Shown piece after piece: positions 14,713 through 22,657 of a stretch of DNA of 64,000 nt. Source of the stretch: Streptomyces sp. NBC_00190 (lineage in GTDB: Bacteria > Actinomycetota > Actinomycetes > Streptomycetales > Streptomycetaceae). Below the pieces are notes generated by a model. The model saw nothing but the letters and a program-made list of their open reading frames with translations. It searched no databases and was not told where the DNA came from. The stretch is taken from the NCBI RefSeq assembly GCF_036203305.1, contig NZ_CP108131.1, positions 4,092,001 through 4,156,000 of the forward strand. Direction: 5' to 3'. The position numbers and the translations under genes were made by a program. The first letter of the stretch is position 1; each line of letters opens with the position of its first letter.

Positions 14713-14743
14713 AAGCCCCGGCTGCCGCTGCGGCCGGGGCTTT
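14713..14743 (+). terminator. Terminator of the DLW-39 gene
   Basis: Stem AAGCCCCGGC with GCCGGGGCTT and a short loop, then TTG, 20 bases after the stop codon. Confidence 0.8.
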
Positions 14744-14814
14744 GTGCTGTTCTGTGACAAAAAGTTACGTTATGCAAAGATTTGGCTTGCGCTAGCAAAG
14801 TCGGGGTGGGCGTG

Positions 14815-16140
14815 ATGAGTCGGGTACGGACGGCGCTGCGGGCGGGAGCCGTGGTGGGGGCGGCGGCCCTGACCATGGCCGCGGGCGCGGCGGACGCCGC
14901 CCACGCGGACGGGACCGCCCCGCAGCCGGTCCCGGCGTACCGCGCGGCGGACGGTGCGAAGGCGGTCGAGGGCAAGACCTCCAGCGCGGACGCCCCGCTC
15001 CTGGAGGCCGGCAACTTCTACAAGGACACGCTCGCCCCCGGTGAGCGCCTCTACCGGCTCGTCCTGGAGAAGGACGAGTCCGATGTGTACGTCTCCGCCG
15101 TGCTCCGGCCCGCCCCGGGGGCCAAGGTCTCCTCCAGCGACGGCATCGAGGTGGAGATCATGACCACCGCCGGGCGTTCCTGCCCGGGCAGCACCGGCCG
15201 CGCGAGCTTCAACTACGACCCCGCCCCCGTCAGCGCCGCCGGTGTCCGGCGGGGGGCGGAGGACGAGGACTGCGCGCCGGCCGGCGTCTACTACGCGAAG
15301 GTCACCCGTACGTCGGCCAAGGGCTCCGACCAGAGCCCCTGGCCGCTCGAACTCCGGGTCCAGCGGGAACCCGGCCGCGGCGCGGGCGGCCCCACCGCCG
15401 CGCCCAGCGGCTGGCCCTCGGGGGCCCCGGCCCTGCCCGGCAGCGAGGCGGTGGCCCGCACCGGGGGCACCGGCTTCAACGACGCCCGCGCGCTGGGCGC
15501 CGGTGTGTGGCGCGACGAGATGCGGCCGGGACAGACCCGCTACTACCGGGTCCCGCTGGACTGGGGTCAGCAGCTGGGCCTCAGCGCCGAGCTCGCCGCC
15601 GCCAAGATGACCAAGCCGTACGGTTCCGCCTCGGGCGGGCTCGTCGTCTCCCTCTACACCCCTTACCGGAGCCTGATCTCCGACAAGGACACCTCGTACG
15701 ACGGCAAGCAGGCCGGGATCACCCTGGAGAAGACGCCTCCCGTCGCCTACGAGAACCGCTTCGCCAGTGACCGGGCCGTTCAGTCCGTGCGCATCGCGGG
15801 CTGGTACTACGTCGCGGTGACGATGGGCGGAAAGGTCGCCGACTTCACCGAGGACGCGGTGCCCGTGCCGCTGACCCTGCGGATGGACGTGACCGGCACC
15901 CCGGTCAAGGCGCCCGCGTACAAGGAGGGCCTGGCCGTGGGCGGGTTCGGGGTCGGGGCCGAGGACCGGGCCGCGGCGAAGGCGGGGCTCACCGCCCCGG
16001 AAGCCGCCGACGCCGCGGGGAACCGCTCCGTGATGCGGGTGGTGGCGGGTGCCGGGTTCGGCGCCGGGACGCTGCTGCTGCTCGTGCTGGGCGGCTGGAT
16101 CCTGCTCGCCCGCAGGGGCGCGCGTACTACAGCTGGGTGA
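14815..16140 (+). CDS. Secreted or membrane-anchored protein with two PPC-like domains
   Basis: I do not recognise a named family. The 441-aa product has an N-terminal signal peptide (RVRTALRAGAVVGAAALTMA, likely cleavage after ADAAHA), two related beta-rich domains and a C-terminal membrane segment (GAGTLLLLVLGGWILLARRG) with a basic tail. The two domains share a start: GNFYKDTLAPGERLYRLVLE near residue 62 and GVWRDEMRPGQTRYYRVPLD near 234, as in bacterial pre-peptidase C-like beta-sandwiches. A single-pass cell-surface protein is predicted. ATG 14815 is preceded by GTG 14812 and both follow GGGGTGGG. Its 3' end overlaps the convergent kinase gene by 14 bases. Confidence 0.72.
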   Translation: MSRVRTALRAGAVVGAAALTMAAGAADAAHADGTAPQPVPAYRAADGAKAVEGKTSSADAPLLEAGNFYKDTLAPGERLYRLVLEKDESDVYVSAVLRPAPGAKVSSSDGIEVEIMTTAGRSCPGSTGRASFNYDPAPVSAAGVRRGAEDEDCAPAGVYYAKVTRTSAKGSDQSPWPLELRVQREPGRGAGGPTAAPSGWPSGAPALPGSEAVARTGGTGFNDARALGAGVWRDEMRPGQTRYYRVPLDWGQQLGLSAELAAAKMTKPYGSASGGLVVSLYTPYRSLISDKDTSYDGKQAGITLEKTPPVAYENRFASDRAVQSVRIAGWYYVAVTMGGKVADFTEDAVPVPLTLRMDVTGTPVKAPAYKEGLAVGGFGVGAEDRAAAKAGLTAPEAADAAGNRSVMRVVAGAGFGAGTLLLLVLGGWILLARRGARTTAG

Positions 16141-17485
16141 GGGCCCAGATGCCGACGGCGAAGCAGAGCAGCGCCGCGGCGAGGATGCCGGCCGTCACCT
16201 TCCCCGGCGGCGGGGCGATCCCGCCGGCCCGGGCGGGCGGCGCGGCCGGGGTGTGCGCCACGGGCGGCTGGAGGTGGAAACTCCCGGTCTCCGCGGGACC
16301 CGCGTAGCCGCCGGGCACGGGGACGGTCTGGCTTCCGGTGCCGCGCGGATCGGGGCGGGTGGCCTCCGCCACAGTGGCCGACGCCGCGTACGGGGACGCG
16401 TAAGGGCCCGGGGCCGGGACGGCGTACGGGTTCGGGGTCGCGTACGGGTTCGGGGACGGCATCGGGTTCGGGGACGGCATCGGGATCGGGGACGGCGTCG
16501 GGATCGGGGACGGCGTCGGGATCGAGGCCGGTGTCCCGGTCGGGGTCCGAGGTCCGTCCGGCGGCGGTGCCGCGGCCGTCGTGGGTCCGTCCGGGGCCGC
16601 CGTCGGCTCCGGACCCTGGGGGCCGAAACCGGAGGGGAGCGGGCCGAGTTGGTCGAACACCTCCACCGGATCCTCGCCCGGCGCGGCCGGCGCGAGCAGC
16701 TCCAAGGCCTCGGCAAGGGCCTTGCGCGCCCCCGTGGCGGTCTTGAACCGGCTGTGGGGCTCCGGCTGCAGGAGACCGGCGATGACGTCCCACAGTGGCG
16801 CGGGGACGCCTTCCGGGGCGCCCGGGGTGCCATGGGCGAGGAAATGCTCCACCAGGGCCTGCGAGTCGGGCTTGCGCCCCTGGAGCAGGTACAGGGCGAC
16901 CAGCCCGACGGCGAAGAGGTCGGCGGGGAAGTCGGGCTCGGCACCCAGCAGTTGCTCGGGGGCGAAGTAACCCGGTGTGCCGACGACGTAGTTCGTCTCG
17001 GTCAGCCGGGGCTCGCCCTTGCGCATGGAGATGCCGAAGTCGGACAGCCGCAGGTGCGGCCGCCCGGTTCCGGTGGCCTCCATCAGGATGTTGGCCGGTT
17101 TGATGTCGCGGTGCACGACGCCCTCCGCGTGCACCGCAGCCAGCCCCGACAGGAGCTGGTCGAGCAGGGTGCACACGAACCGCGGCGGGAGGGGACCGTA
17201 GTCCCCGATGACGTGGCCCAGGGAGCCGCCGCTGACCAGGTCCATCGTGAAGAGGACCTTGTCGTCGTCGGCCGCCCAGCTGGCGGGGGCCAGTACGTGC
17301 GGGTGATCGATGCGCAGGGCCTGCTCCCGTACGAACCTCAGGAGCGTGTGGGCGTCGCTCTGCAGGAGGACCTTCGCGGCGACGTACCGGCGGCGGCGGT
17401 GGTCCCAGGCGCGCCATACGGCGCCGGCGCCACCACGCCCGATCGGATCGATCAGTTCGTACCGACCGGCGAAAACCTCACCCAT
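16127..17485 (-). CDS. Serine/threonine protein kinase (Hanks type) with C-terminal membrane anchor
   Basis: A 452-aa eukaryotic-like kinase. Glycine loop IGRGGAGAVWRA and Lys in VAAKVLLQ begin the domain, with catalytic loop HRDIKPANIL, DFG in LSDFGISMRKG and the activation segment ending GTPGYFAPEQLLG, so all catalytic residues are present. After about residue 270 comes a long Pro/Thr/Ser linker with short repeats, then a C-terminal membrane segment (ILAAALLCFAVGIWALTQ) with almost nothing beyond it, so there is no extracellular sensor. Tail-to-tail overlap with the PPC-like protein gene and the downstream HTH gene suggest a local unit, but partners are unknown. Confidence 0.9.
   Translation of the reverse strand: MGEVFAGRYELIDPIGRGGAGAVWRAWDHRRRRYVAAKVLLQSDAHTLLRFVREQALRIDHPHVLAPASWAADDDKVLFTMDLVSGGSLGHVIGDYGPLPPRFVCTLLDQLLSGLAAVHAEGVVHRDIKPANILMEATGTGRPHLRLSDFGISMRKGEPRLTETNYVVGTPGYFAPEQLLGAEPDFPADLFAVGLVALYLLQGRKPDSQALVEHFLAHGTPGAPEGVPAPLWDVIAGLLQPEPHSRFKTATGARKALAEALELLAPAAPGEDPVEVFDQLGPLPSGFGPQGPEPTAAPDGPTTAAAPPPDGPRTPTGTPASIPTPSPIPTPSPIPMPSPNPMPSPNPYATPNPYAVPAPGPYASPYAASATVAEATRPDPRGTGSQTVPVPGGYAGPAETGSFHLQPPVAHTPAAPPARAGGIAPPPGKVTAGILAAALLCFAVGIWALTQL
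16430..16525. repeat. 18-bp in-frame repeats in the kinase linker
   Basis: About four tandem 18-bp units, alternating GGTTCGGGGACGGCATCG and GGATCGGGGACGGCGTCG types. On the minus strand they encode six-residue units such as PIPTPS and PNPMPS in the kinase linker. The number of units could vary between strains. Confidence 0.8.
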
Positions 17486-17529
17486 CGCTGTGCCCGTCCC
17501 CCGTCACCCGTAGTCCGCCGCCCTGCTCG

Positions 17530-18078
17530 TCAGTTCTGGTGGGCCTCGTAGTGGGCGACCGCGTCGGCGGTGCGGCCCGCGCCGTACACCCGGAGGAACT
17601 CTGCCAGTTCCGGGTGGCTGGGGGCGAGGCCGTCCGCCGCGTCGATGATGTCGCCGGCCGCGGAGACCGAGCGCAGCAGCGACTGGATCTCACGGACGAC
17701 GCGCTTGACGGTGGGCGCGCCCGAACTGGTGGTGGTCTGACCGTTGTTGCTGAGGACGGAGCCTCCCTGGGTCTTCTTGATCTCGTCCATCCGGTCGGTG
17801 GCCTCCGCCGCACTGACGCTCCCGTCGGCCACCTGGCCGGCGAGATCCTGGAGCGCCTGGACGCGCTGCACCACGGCAGGGTTGCCGATCTTGGCGCGCT
17901 GGCCGCTCATCAGCTGGGACAGCATGGGCGCCGACAGTCCGAGGACGGCAGCGAGGCGGGCCTGGTTCAAGCCGAGGTCATCTATGAGCCGGCGGAAGAG
18001 CGCTCCCAGCGGCTCCCCGTACCAACTGCGCTGAAGCTCTCTGGCTCTGGCCGTGGCCTCTTGCTGAACAGCGTCCAC
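17530..18078 (-). CDS. Helix-turn-helix DNA-binding protein
   Basis: A 182-aa XRE-like protein. An HTH lies near the N-terminus: LGALFRRLIDDLGLNQARLA, AVLGLSAPMLSQLMSGQRAK, IGNPAVVQRVQALQDLA. The remainder is alpha-helical with a Thr/Ser-rich linker (NNGQTTTSSGAPT) and a C-terminal helical part with LRSVSAAGDIIDAADGLAPS and LAEFLRVYGAGRTADAVAHYE. GTG 18078 is preceded by GGGGAG at good spacing; 27 further open codons upstream look non-coding. It lies 44 bases ahead of the kinase on the same strand, so the two may be co-transcribed and the kinase might act on it (inference). Targets unknown. Confidence 0.82.
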   Translation of the reverse strand: MDAVQQEATARARELQRSWYGEPLGALFRRLIDDLGLNQARLAAVLGLSAPMLSQLMSGQRAKIGNPAVVQRVQALQDLAGQVADGSVSAAEATDRMDEIKKTQGGSVLSNNGQTTTSSGAPTVKRVVREIQSLLRSVSAAGDIIDAADGLAPSHPELAEFLRVYGAGRTADAVAHYEAHQN

Positions 18079-18242
18079 TCTTACTTCTCCCCTACTTCGC
18101 TGGTGCGAACCTCGCGAGCATCTTACGGAGAGTGGTCGCACGGCGGGAGTCCCTATCATTTTGCGAGATGAGGGGGTACACCCGGTACTCTGTTCTGCGG
18201 AACACCCGCTCCCCGCACGGGGAGAGGCGTGTGCCGACCCAT

Positions 18243-18315
18243 GGGGCCTTAGCTCAGTTGGTAGAGCGCTGCCTTTGCAAGGCAGATGTCAGGAGTTCGA
18301 ATCTCCTAGGCTCCA
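18243..18315 (+). tRNA. tRNA-Ala (TGC)
   Basis: A 73-nt cloverleaf: acceptor GGGGCCT/AGGCTCC with one G-T pair, D-arm GCTCAGTTGGTAGAGC, anticodon stem CTGCC/GGCAG around TTTGCAA (anticodon TGC), T-arm AGGAGTTCGAATCTCCT, discriminator A. CCA is not encoded. Confidence 0.97.
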
Positions 18316-18320
18316 CATAC

Positions 18321-18366
18321 AAGACCCTCCTTGACCTGCGGAAACGCGGTCAAGGAGGGTCTTTTT
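18321..18366 (+). terminator. Terminator after tRNA-Ala
   Basis: Perfect 15-bp stem AGACCCTCCTTGACC / GGTCAAGGAGGGTCT closed by an 11-base loop and followed by TTTT. It starts five bases after the tRNA and probably also ends leftward transcription of the GNAT gene. Confidence 0.88.
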
Positions 18367-18418
18367 CGCGTCCGGGGCCGTGGCGGCGGCACGTCGGCCG
18401 GACAGGCCGCGGGGGTGT

Positions 18419-18943
18419 CTAGAGGTCGATCCAGTAGCGGTACTTGGGGCCGATCAAGGTCTCGCGGAGATCTTCGAGGACACCGCCGCCCCGCTCGATC
18501 GTGCGCACCGACGCGGTGTTGTCCGGGTCGCAGGTCAGCAGGACCCGGTCCATCCCCATCACGCGTGCCTCGTGGAGCACCGATTCCAGCGCCCAGCCGG
18601 CCAGCCCGCGCTGCCGTGCCGAGGGGCGCACGCTGTAGCCGATGTGGCCGCCCGCGTCGAGGAGGAAGGCGTTCAGGTGGTGGCGCAGGTCTATGGCTCC
18701 GAGATAGGTGTCGCCCTCGGCGATCCACCAGTACGTGGCGTGGACCCGGCCCTGCTCGACCGGCACCGTGCGGTCCGCGTACCCGTGCAGCCGCTCCACC
18801 CAGGCCGCGAATCCCCCGGGGCTGTCGACGTCGTCGTCGGAGCCGAGGCCGGCCCCGTCCATGTGGGCGTCGGATCCCCATTCCTCTCGGGCGGAGAGCC
18901 AGGAGGAGTGCAGGCGGGGAGTGGGCCGTATCAGCTCGGGCAT
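18419..18943 (-). CDS. GNAT family N-acetyltransferase
   Basis: A 174-aa acetyltransferase that would move an acetyl group from acetyl-CoA to an unknown amine. The N-terminus MPELIRPTPRLHSSWLSARE and VERLHGYADRTVPVEQGRVH, then TYWWIAEGDTYLGAIDLRHH, are followed by the acetyl-CoA loop region IGYSVRPSARQRGLAGWALE and the C-terminal DNTASVRTIERGGGVLED and YRYWIDL, all typical of the RimJ-like GNAT group. The ATG has no strong SD, so the start is moderately certain. It reads away from the parS site at 19000. Confidence 0.85.
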   Translation of the reverse strand: MPELIRPTPRLHSSWLSAREEWGSDAHMDGAGLGSDDDVDSPGGFAAWVERLHGYADRTVPVEQGRVHATYWWIAEGDTYLGAIDLRHHLNAFLLDAGGHIGYSVRPSARQRGLAGWALESVLHEARVMGMDRVLLTCDPDNTASVRTIERGGGVLEDLRETLIGPKYRYWIDL

Positions 18944-18999
18944 GTTCCGGACGCTATCAGCCGGTCCGGAGCGAGCCCGGGCCCCACCGTTCGGCCGAT

Positions 19000-19013
19000 G
19001 TTTCACGTGAAAC
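19000..19013. other. parS: parS centromere site
   Basis: Perfect GTTTCACGTGAAAC, the ParB-binding sequence of Streptomyces chromosomes, inside a 16-bp palindrome 18999-19014. It lies in the gap between the divergent GNAT and LysM genes, about 15 kb from oriC. Confidence 0.95.
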
Positions 19014-19152
19014 AGCCGAGGCACCGGGGGGCAGGAGCGTGGCGGCCGGGTCCCCCGGACGGCCTTGCCGCAGGGCCGCCCGGCGCCCGGTGCCAGACAG
19101 TGGGGGAAGGCACCAAGCCCAGGGGGCATCACCACGCCGGAGGCGTACACAC

Positions 19153-19695
19153 ATGGGACTCTTCGACTTCCTGAAGTCCGACAAGAAGAAGGAACACGAG
19201 GCCGCCGAGAAGGCGAAGGAGCAGGTCCAGCAACAGGCTTCCGCGGCGACGGCACGTCCCGGGAGCCAGGCGGCCGACGCCGCGTCGGCCACCCGCGCGG
19301 CCGCCGAGCGCATGGCGGCCGCCGCGCCGCCGAAGCCCAAGCACGCCCCCGCGGCCCCGACCCCGGCCTCGGCCGCGCACAAGGCCGTTCCCGTCGCCCC
19401 CAACCCCGCCCCCATGCCGCCCGCGCCGGCTTCGGCCCCCACCGCGCCCGGCGCTCGGCACACCCCGACCCCCGCGTCGGCCGCGCACAAGGCCGTACCC
19501 GCGGCTCCCAAGCCGACACCCATGGCCAAGAAGCGCACGTACACCGTCAGGCCCGGCGACTCGCTCTCGGACATCGCCCGCCGCGAGCTCGGCAACGAGG
19601 CCCGCTGGCGCGAGCTCTACGCCATGAACAAGGGCGTCATCGGCTCCAACCCCGACCTCGTCCGCCCGGGCATGGTCCTGACCCTGCCCGGCTGA
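19153..19695 (+). CDS. LysM domain protein
   Basis: A 180-aa protein with a charged N-terminus (MGLFDFLKSDKKKEHEAAEK), a long Ala/Pro linker containing two near-identical units (TPASAAHKAVP), and a C-terminal LysM module from about residue 130: RTYTVRPGDSLSDIARRELG, NEARWRELYAMNKGVIGSNP, LVRPGMVLTLPG. LysM binds peptidoglycan-type sugars. There is no classical signal peptide, so either export is non-classical or the protein acts inside the cell, as in BON/LysM-type cytoplasmic proteins. The ATG was chosen for the MGLFDFLK start; the upstream open frame covers parS and looks non-coding. Confidence 0.85.
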   Translation: MGLFDFLKSDKKKEHEAAEKAKEQVQQQASAATARPGSQAADAASATRAAAERMAAAAPPKPKHAPAAPTPASAAHKAVPVAPNPAPMPPAPASAPTAPGARHTPTPASAAHKAVPAAPKPTPMAKKRTYTVRPGDSLSDIARRELGNEARWRELYAMNKGVIGSNPDLVRPGMVLTLPG

Positions 19696-19712
19696 CCTGC
19701 CGGATGACGGCC

Positions 19713-19750
19713 GAAGGGGCCCGGATCCTGGTGGATCCGGGCCCTTCTTC
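19713..19750. terminator. Bidirectional terminator
   Basis: Stem GGGCCCGGATCC / GGATCCGGGCCC with four-base loop, flanked by GAAG and CTTC so that it works both ways between the convergent LysM and DUF5324 genes. Confidence 0.85.
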
Positions 19751-19776
19751 CGGCTTCTTCGGCTCTTCGGCCCGGG

Positions 19777-20502
19777 TCAGCGCTGCTCGTCCTCCGAGCC
19801 CGGTCCCGAACCCGGGCCCGAACCCGCCTCGCGCTCCTTCTCCGCCAGCTCGTCGTCGAAGCTCGCGGGCTGCCCGCCGTCGCGCGCCGGAACCTCCGTG
19901 GCCGCCGGGGGCTCGACGAGCCAGTCCGGGTTCGACTGCTGGTCCCACCACCTCCACGCCGCGTAGGCGACGCCCGCCAGCACGGCGGCAAGCGTGACAC
20001 CGCGCAGCACCCGGCCCCTGCGCGCCCGCCGTTCGTGGTGCGCCACCATCCGCTGCACCTCCTTGGCCGACACCTGGCCGCGGAGCGCGGCCAGGGCCGC
20101 CGCCGACGCGGCCGCCGACCGCGCTGCGGCCTCCTCGGCCACCGGCGAGGCCACGGCGATCGCGCTCTCGATCCGAGGCTGGGTGTAATCGGCCGCCTGA
20201 CGCGCCGCCAGACGCGTCTGCTCCACGGCCTTCTTCGCCGCCCGGTCGACATGCGGCGGCACGTGGGCGCGCGCCGACATGATCCGGGGATGTACGTGGC
20301 AGTCGTATGTCGTACGCGCCTGCCGCGCGGCCTCGTTGGCCGCCTGCGACACCATCGGCGCCAGCCGCTCATTCGCCTCATGCGCGTAGTGCACCGCGGC
20401 GTCCTTGGCGGATTCCGCGTACGGCGCCACCACTTCCGCCGCGTGCCGCACACTCTCCCTGGCGCTCTCGGCTGCCAGGCGCATGCTGTCCTTGCCGGTC
20501 AC
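19777..20502 (-). CDS. DUF5324 family protein
   Basis: A 241-aa Streptomyces protein of unknown function. Most of it is Ala-rich amphipathic helix with few breaks (MTGKDSMRLAAESARESVRH, AAEVVAPYAESAKDAAVHYA, VDRAAKKAVEQTRLAARQAA), resembling apolipoprotein-like or coiled-coil repeats. One membrane segment (VTLAAVLAGVAYAAWRWW, near 185) follows the basic RRARRGRVLRG, and an acidic tail ends GSGPGSEDEQR. GTG 20502 has GAGGAGGAGG just upstream; GTG 20529 is also possible but has no SD. Predicted membrane-attached helical protein. Confidence 0.82.
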   Translation of the reverse strand: MTGKDSMRLAAESARESVRHAAEVVAPYAESAKDAAVHYAHEANERLAPMVSQAANEAARQARTTYDCHVHPRIMSARAHVPPHVDRAAKKAVEQTRLAARQAADYTQPRIESAIAVASPVAEEAAARSAAASAAALAALRGQVSAKEVQRMVAHHERRARRGRVLRGVTLAAVLAGVAYAAWRWWDQQSNPDWLVEPPAATEVPARDGGQPASFDDELAEKEREAGSGPGSGPGSEDEQR

Positions 20503-20676
20503 GGGATCCTCCTCCTCGGTGGCGGACACAGTTCACCTTTCCACCCTTTGTCGGATCATGCCTGCCATACCGCCGACCGGCATGCGTGACAGGGCATACG
20601 GGTGGACGATTTCTGTGCCGCGCTGCGCTGCGTGCGACCATCTGGACCGACAGTGATGACTATGGAAGGCAGATCC

Positions 20677-21204
20677 GTGGCCGAGAAGCTCTACGCCACC
20701 CTGAAGACCAACCACGGCGACATCGTGATCGAGCTGCTGGAGAACTTCGCTCCGAAGACGGTCCGGAACTTCGTGGAGCTCGCCACGGGCGCGCGTGAAT
20801 GGACCCGTCCCACCGACGGCCAGAAGACCACGGACCCGCTCTACGACGGCACCGTCTTCCACCGTGTCATCAGCGGTTTCATGATCCAGGGCGGCGACCC
20901 GCTGGGGAACGGCACCGGCGGCCCCGGCTACCAGTTCGGCGACGAGTTCCACCCCGACCTGGCCTTTACCAAGCCCTACCTGCTCGCCATGGCCAACGCG
21001 GGCCCGGGCACCAACGGCTCGCAGTTCTTCATCACCGTCGCGCCCACCGCGTGGCTGACCCGCAAGCACACCATCTTCGGCGAGGTCACCGACCCGGCCA
21101 GCCAGAAGATCGTGGACGCCATCGCCTCCAGCGCCACCAACCCGCGCACCGAGCGCCCGGTGGACGACGTGATCATCCAGTCGGTCGTCGTCGAGAAGCG
21201 CTGA
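20677..21204 (+). CDS. ppiA: Cyclophilin-type peptidyl-prolyl cis-trans isomerase
   Basis: Speeds proline isomerisation during protein folding in the cytoplasm. The 175-aa product has the full cyclophilin pattern: LKTNHGDIVIELLENFAPKT, YDGTVFHRVISGFMIQGGDP with catalytic Arg, GTGGPGYQFGDEF, LAMANAGPGTNGSQFFITVA, and TAWLTRKHTIFGEVTD. No signal peptide is present. GTG 20677 follows GGAAGG; the reading frame is open 25 codons further but that part is not family-like. Confidence 0.95.
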   Translation: MAEKLYATLKTNHGDIVIELLENFAPKTVRNFVELATGAREWTRPTDGQKTTDPLYDGTVFHRVISGFMIQGGDPLGNGTGGPGYQFGDEFHPDLAFTKPYLLAMANAGPGTNGSQFFITVAPTAWLTRKHTIFGEVTDPASQKIVDAIASSATNPRTERPVDDVIIQSVVVEKR

Positions 21205-21320
21205 CCCCGGAGGACCCCGGAGGGAACCTTTGGGCCCCGCCCGTCCGTCCTGCATGCATACGAAGTGTGGGGCCGTACCGGCGGGGAGTGCCCGCGCCTC
21301 GCCGCCGATCGAGGGAACCG

Positions 21321-22196
21321 ATGGACACCGACCGTCTGCCGGGCTGCTACCGCCACCCGGACCGCCACACGGGGATCAGCTGCACCCGCTGCGAGCGCCC
21401 CATCTGCCCCGAGTGCATGATCAGCGCCTCGGTCGGCTTCCAGTGCCCCGAGTGCGTCCGTGAGGGCTCCGGCACCGGCCACCGGCCGACCGCGAACGCG
21501 CCGCGCAACATCGCGGGCGGGGTGGTGGCCGCGGATCCCCACCTGGTCACCAAGACCCTCATCTGCATCAACGCCGCCGTGTTCCTCGCGGGTCTGGTGG
21601 CCCCGGCGGTCGTGGTCCAGCTGGAGCTGCTCGGCCGCTATGTGGAATTCGTCGGCGCCCCCGTCGAAGGCGTTTCCACCGGCCAGTACTACCGCCTGCT
21701 GACGTCGGTGTTCCTGCACGCCGAGTGGTGGCACATCATCGGCAACATGATCGGCCTGTGGGTGATCGGCGGCCCGCTGGAAGCGGCGCTGGGCCGGTCC
21801 CGCTATCTCGCCGTCTACCTGCTCTCGGGCCTCGGCGGCAGCGCCCTCGTCTATCTGCTGACCGAACCGAACACGCAGACGCTCGGCGCCTCGGGCGCGG
21901 TCTTCGGGCTGCTCGGCGCCACCGTCGTCCTCGCCCGCCGGCTGCGCTACGAGATGCGGCCGGTGATCACCATGGTCGTGCTGATGCTGGTGCTGACCTT
22001 CGTACCGATCGGCGGCAGCCTCACCGTGTCCTGGCAGGCGCACGTGGGCGGGCTGGTCACCGGCGCGCTGGTGGGCCTGGGCATGCTCCGGCCCGCCGCC
22101 GGCAGGTACCGCGCACTCATCCAATGGGGGACGTGCGCGGCCGTATTCCTGCTGGCGGCAGCGGTGATTCTGATCCGGACCGCCGAACTCACCTGA
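21321..22196 (+). CDS. Rhomboid-family intramembrane serine protease with N-terminal zinc finger
   Basis: Predicted to cleave membrane helices. The 291-aa product starts with a zinc-binding segment (Cys9, His12, Cys21, Cys24, Cys29, Cys32, Cys42, Cys45; CYRHPDRHTGISCTRC then CPEC pairs). The rhomboid core follows: YYRLLTSVFLHAEWWHIIGN, the GASGAVFG motif with catalytic Ser191, and catalytic His241 in AHVGGLVTG, in about six membrane segments. The zinc-finger fusion is common in actinobacteria. ATG follows GAGGGA. The substrate is unknown. Confidence 0.93.
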   Translation: MDTDRLPGCYRHPDRHTGISCTRCERPICPECMISASVGFQCPECVREGSGTGHRPTANAPRNIAGGVVAADPHLVTKTLICINAAVFLAGLVAPAVVVQLELLGRYVEFVGAPVEGVSTGQYYRLLTSVFLHAEWWHIIGNMIGLWVIGGPLEAALGRSRYLAVYLLSGLGGSALVYLLTEPNTQTLGASGAVFGLLGATVVLARRLRYEMRPVITMVVLMLVLTFVPIGGSLTVSWQAHVGGLVTGALVGLGMLRPAAGRYRALIQWGTCAAVFLLAAAVILIRTAELT

Positions 22197-22223
22197 TCAC
22201 ACCGGCGTCAACTCTCCACAGAG

Positions 22224-22275
22224 TTATCCACAGATCTTCTGTCTTTTCCTCAGGTGTGGATGACGCTGTGGATAA
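22224..22275. promoter_or_regulatory. Pair of perfect DnaA boxes outside oriC
   Basis: TTATCCACA at 22224-22232 and TGTGGATAA at 22267-22275 (the same box on the other strand) face each other 34 bases apart, with a one-mismatch TGTGGATGA at 22255. They lie between the 3' ends of the rhomboid and crgA genes, where no promoter is expected. Confidence 0.8.
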
Positions 22276-22311
22276 CTCCTGGGGAGAGCTTCCCTCAGCG
22301 GGCGGCAGGTG

Positions 22312-22566
22312 CTACTTCCACTGCGTGGATACGCCGAATCCCGCCGCGATAAATCCGAATCCGACTACAATGTTCCAATTGCCCAGCGATTCGATCGGCA
22401 GCTGGGTCTCGGTCACGTAGAAGACGACGATCCACGCGAGACCGATCAGGAAGAGCGCCAGCATGACCGGAGCGACCCAGCTGCGGTTCGTCAGCCTGAT
22501 GGACTGCGGCGTCCGCGTGGGCGGAGGCGTGTAGTCGTCCTTCTTGCGGATACGTGACTTCGGCAC
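22312..22566 (-). CDS. crgA: Cell division inhibitor/regulator CrgA
   Basis: An 84-aa membrane protein that in Streptomyces tunes FtsZ-ring formation and septation in aerial hyphae. It begins [20 protein letters not shown], then has two membrane segments, [20 protein letters not shown] and [20 protein letters not shown], separated by a short extracytoplasmic loop, ending WK. Length and pattern are those of actinobacterial CrgA. Two DnaA boxes lie just beyond its stop codon. Confidence 0.95.
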   Translation of the reverse strand: MPKSRIRKKDDYTPPPTRTPQSIRLTNRSWVAPVMLALFLIGLAWIVVFYVTETQLPIESLGNWNIVVGFGFIAAGFGVSTQWK

Positions 22567-22657
22567 GAGGGGCTCTCCTGTCGATGCGCTGGGGACCTTG
22601 CCTGCCCCGGGCGTCCGTTAGCGTAGTGGACCTGTGGCGTTGAAGGAGAAGGGTACG

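Noticed and set aside
16430..16525. Possible CRISPR-like array
   Set aside because: The repeats are contiguous, in frame and without spacers; they are coding repeats in the kinase linker.
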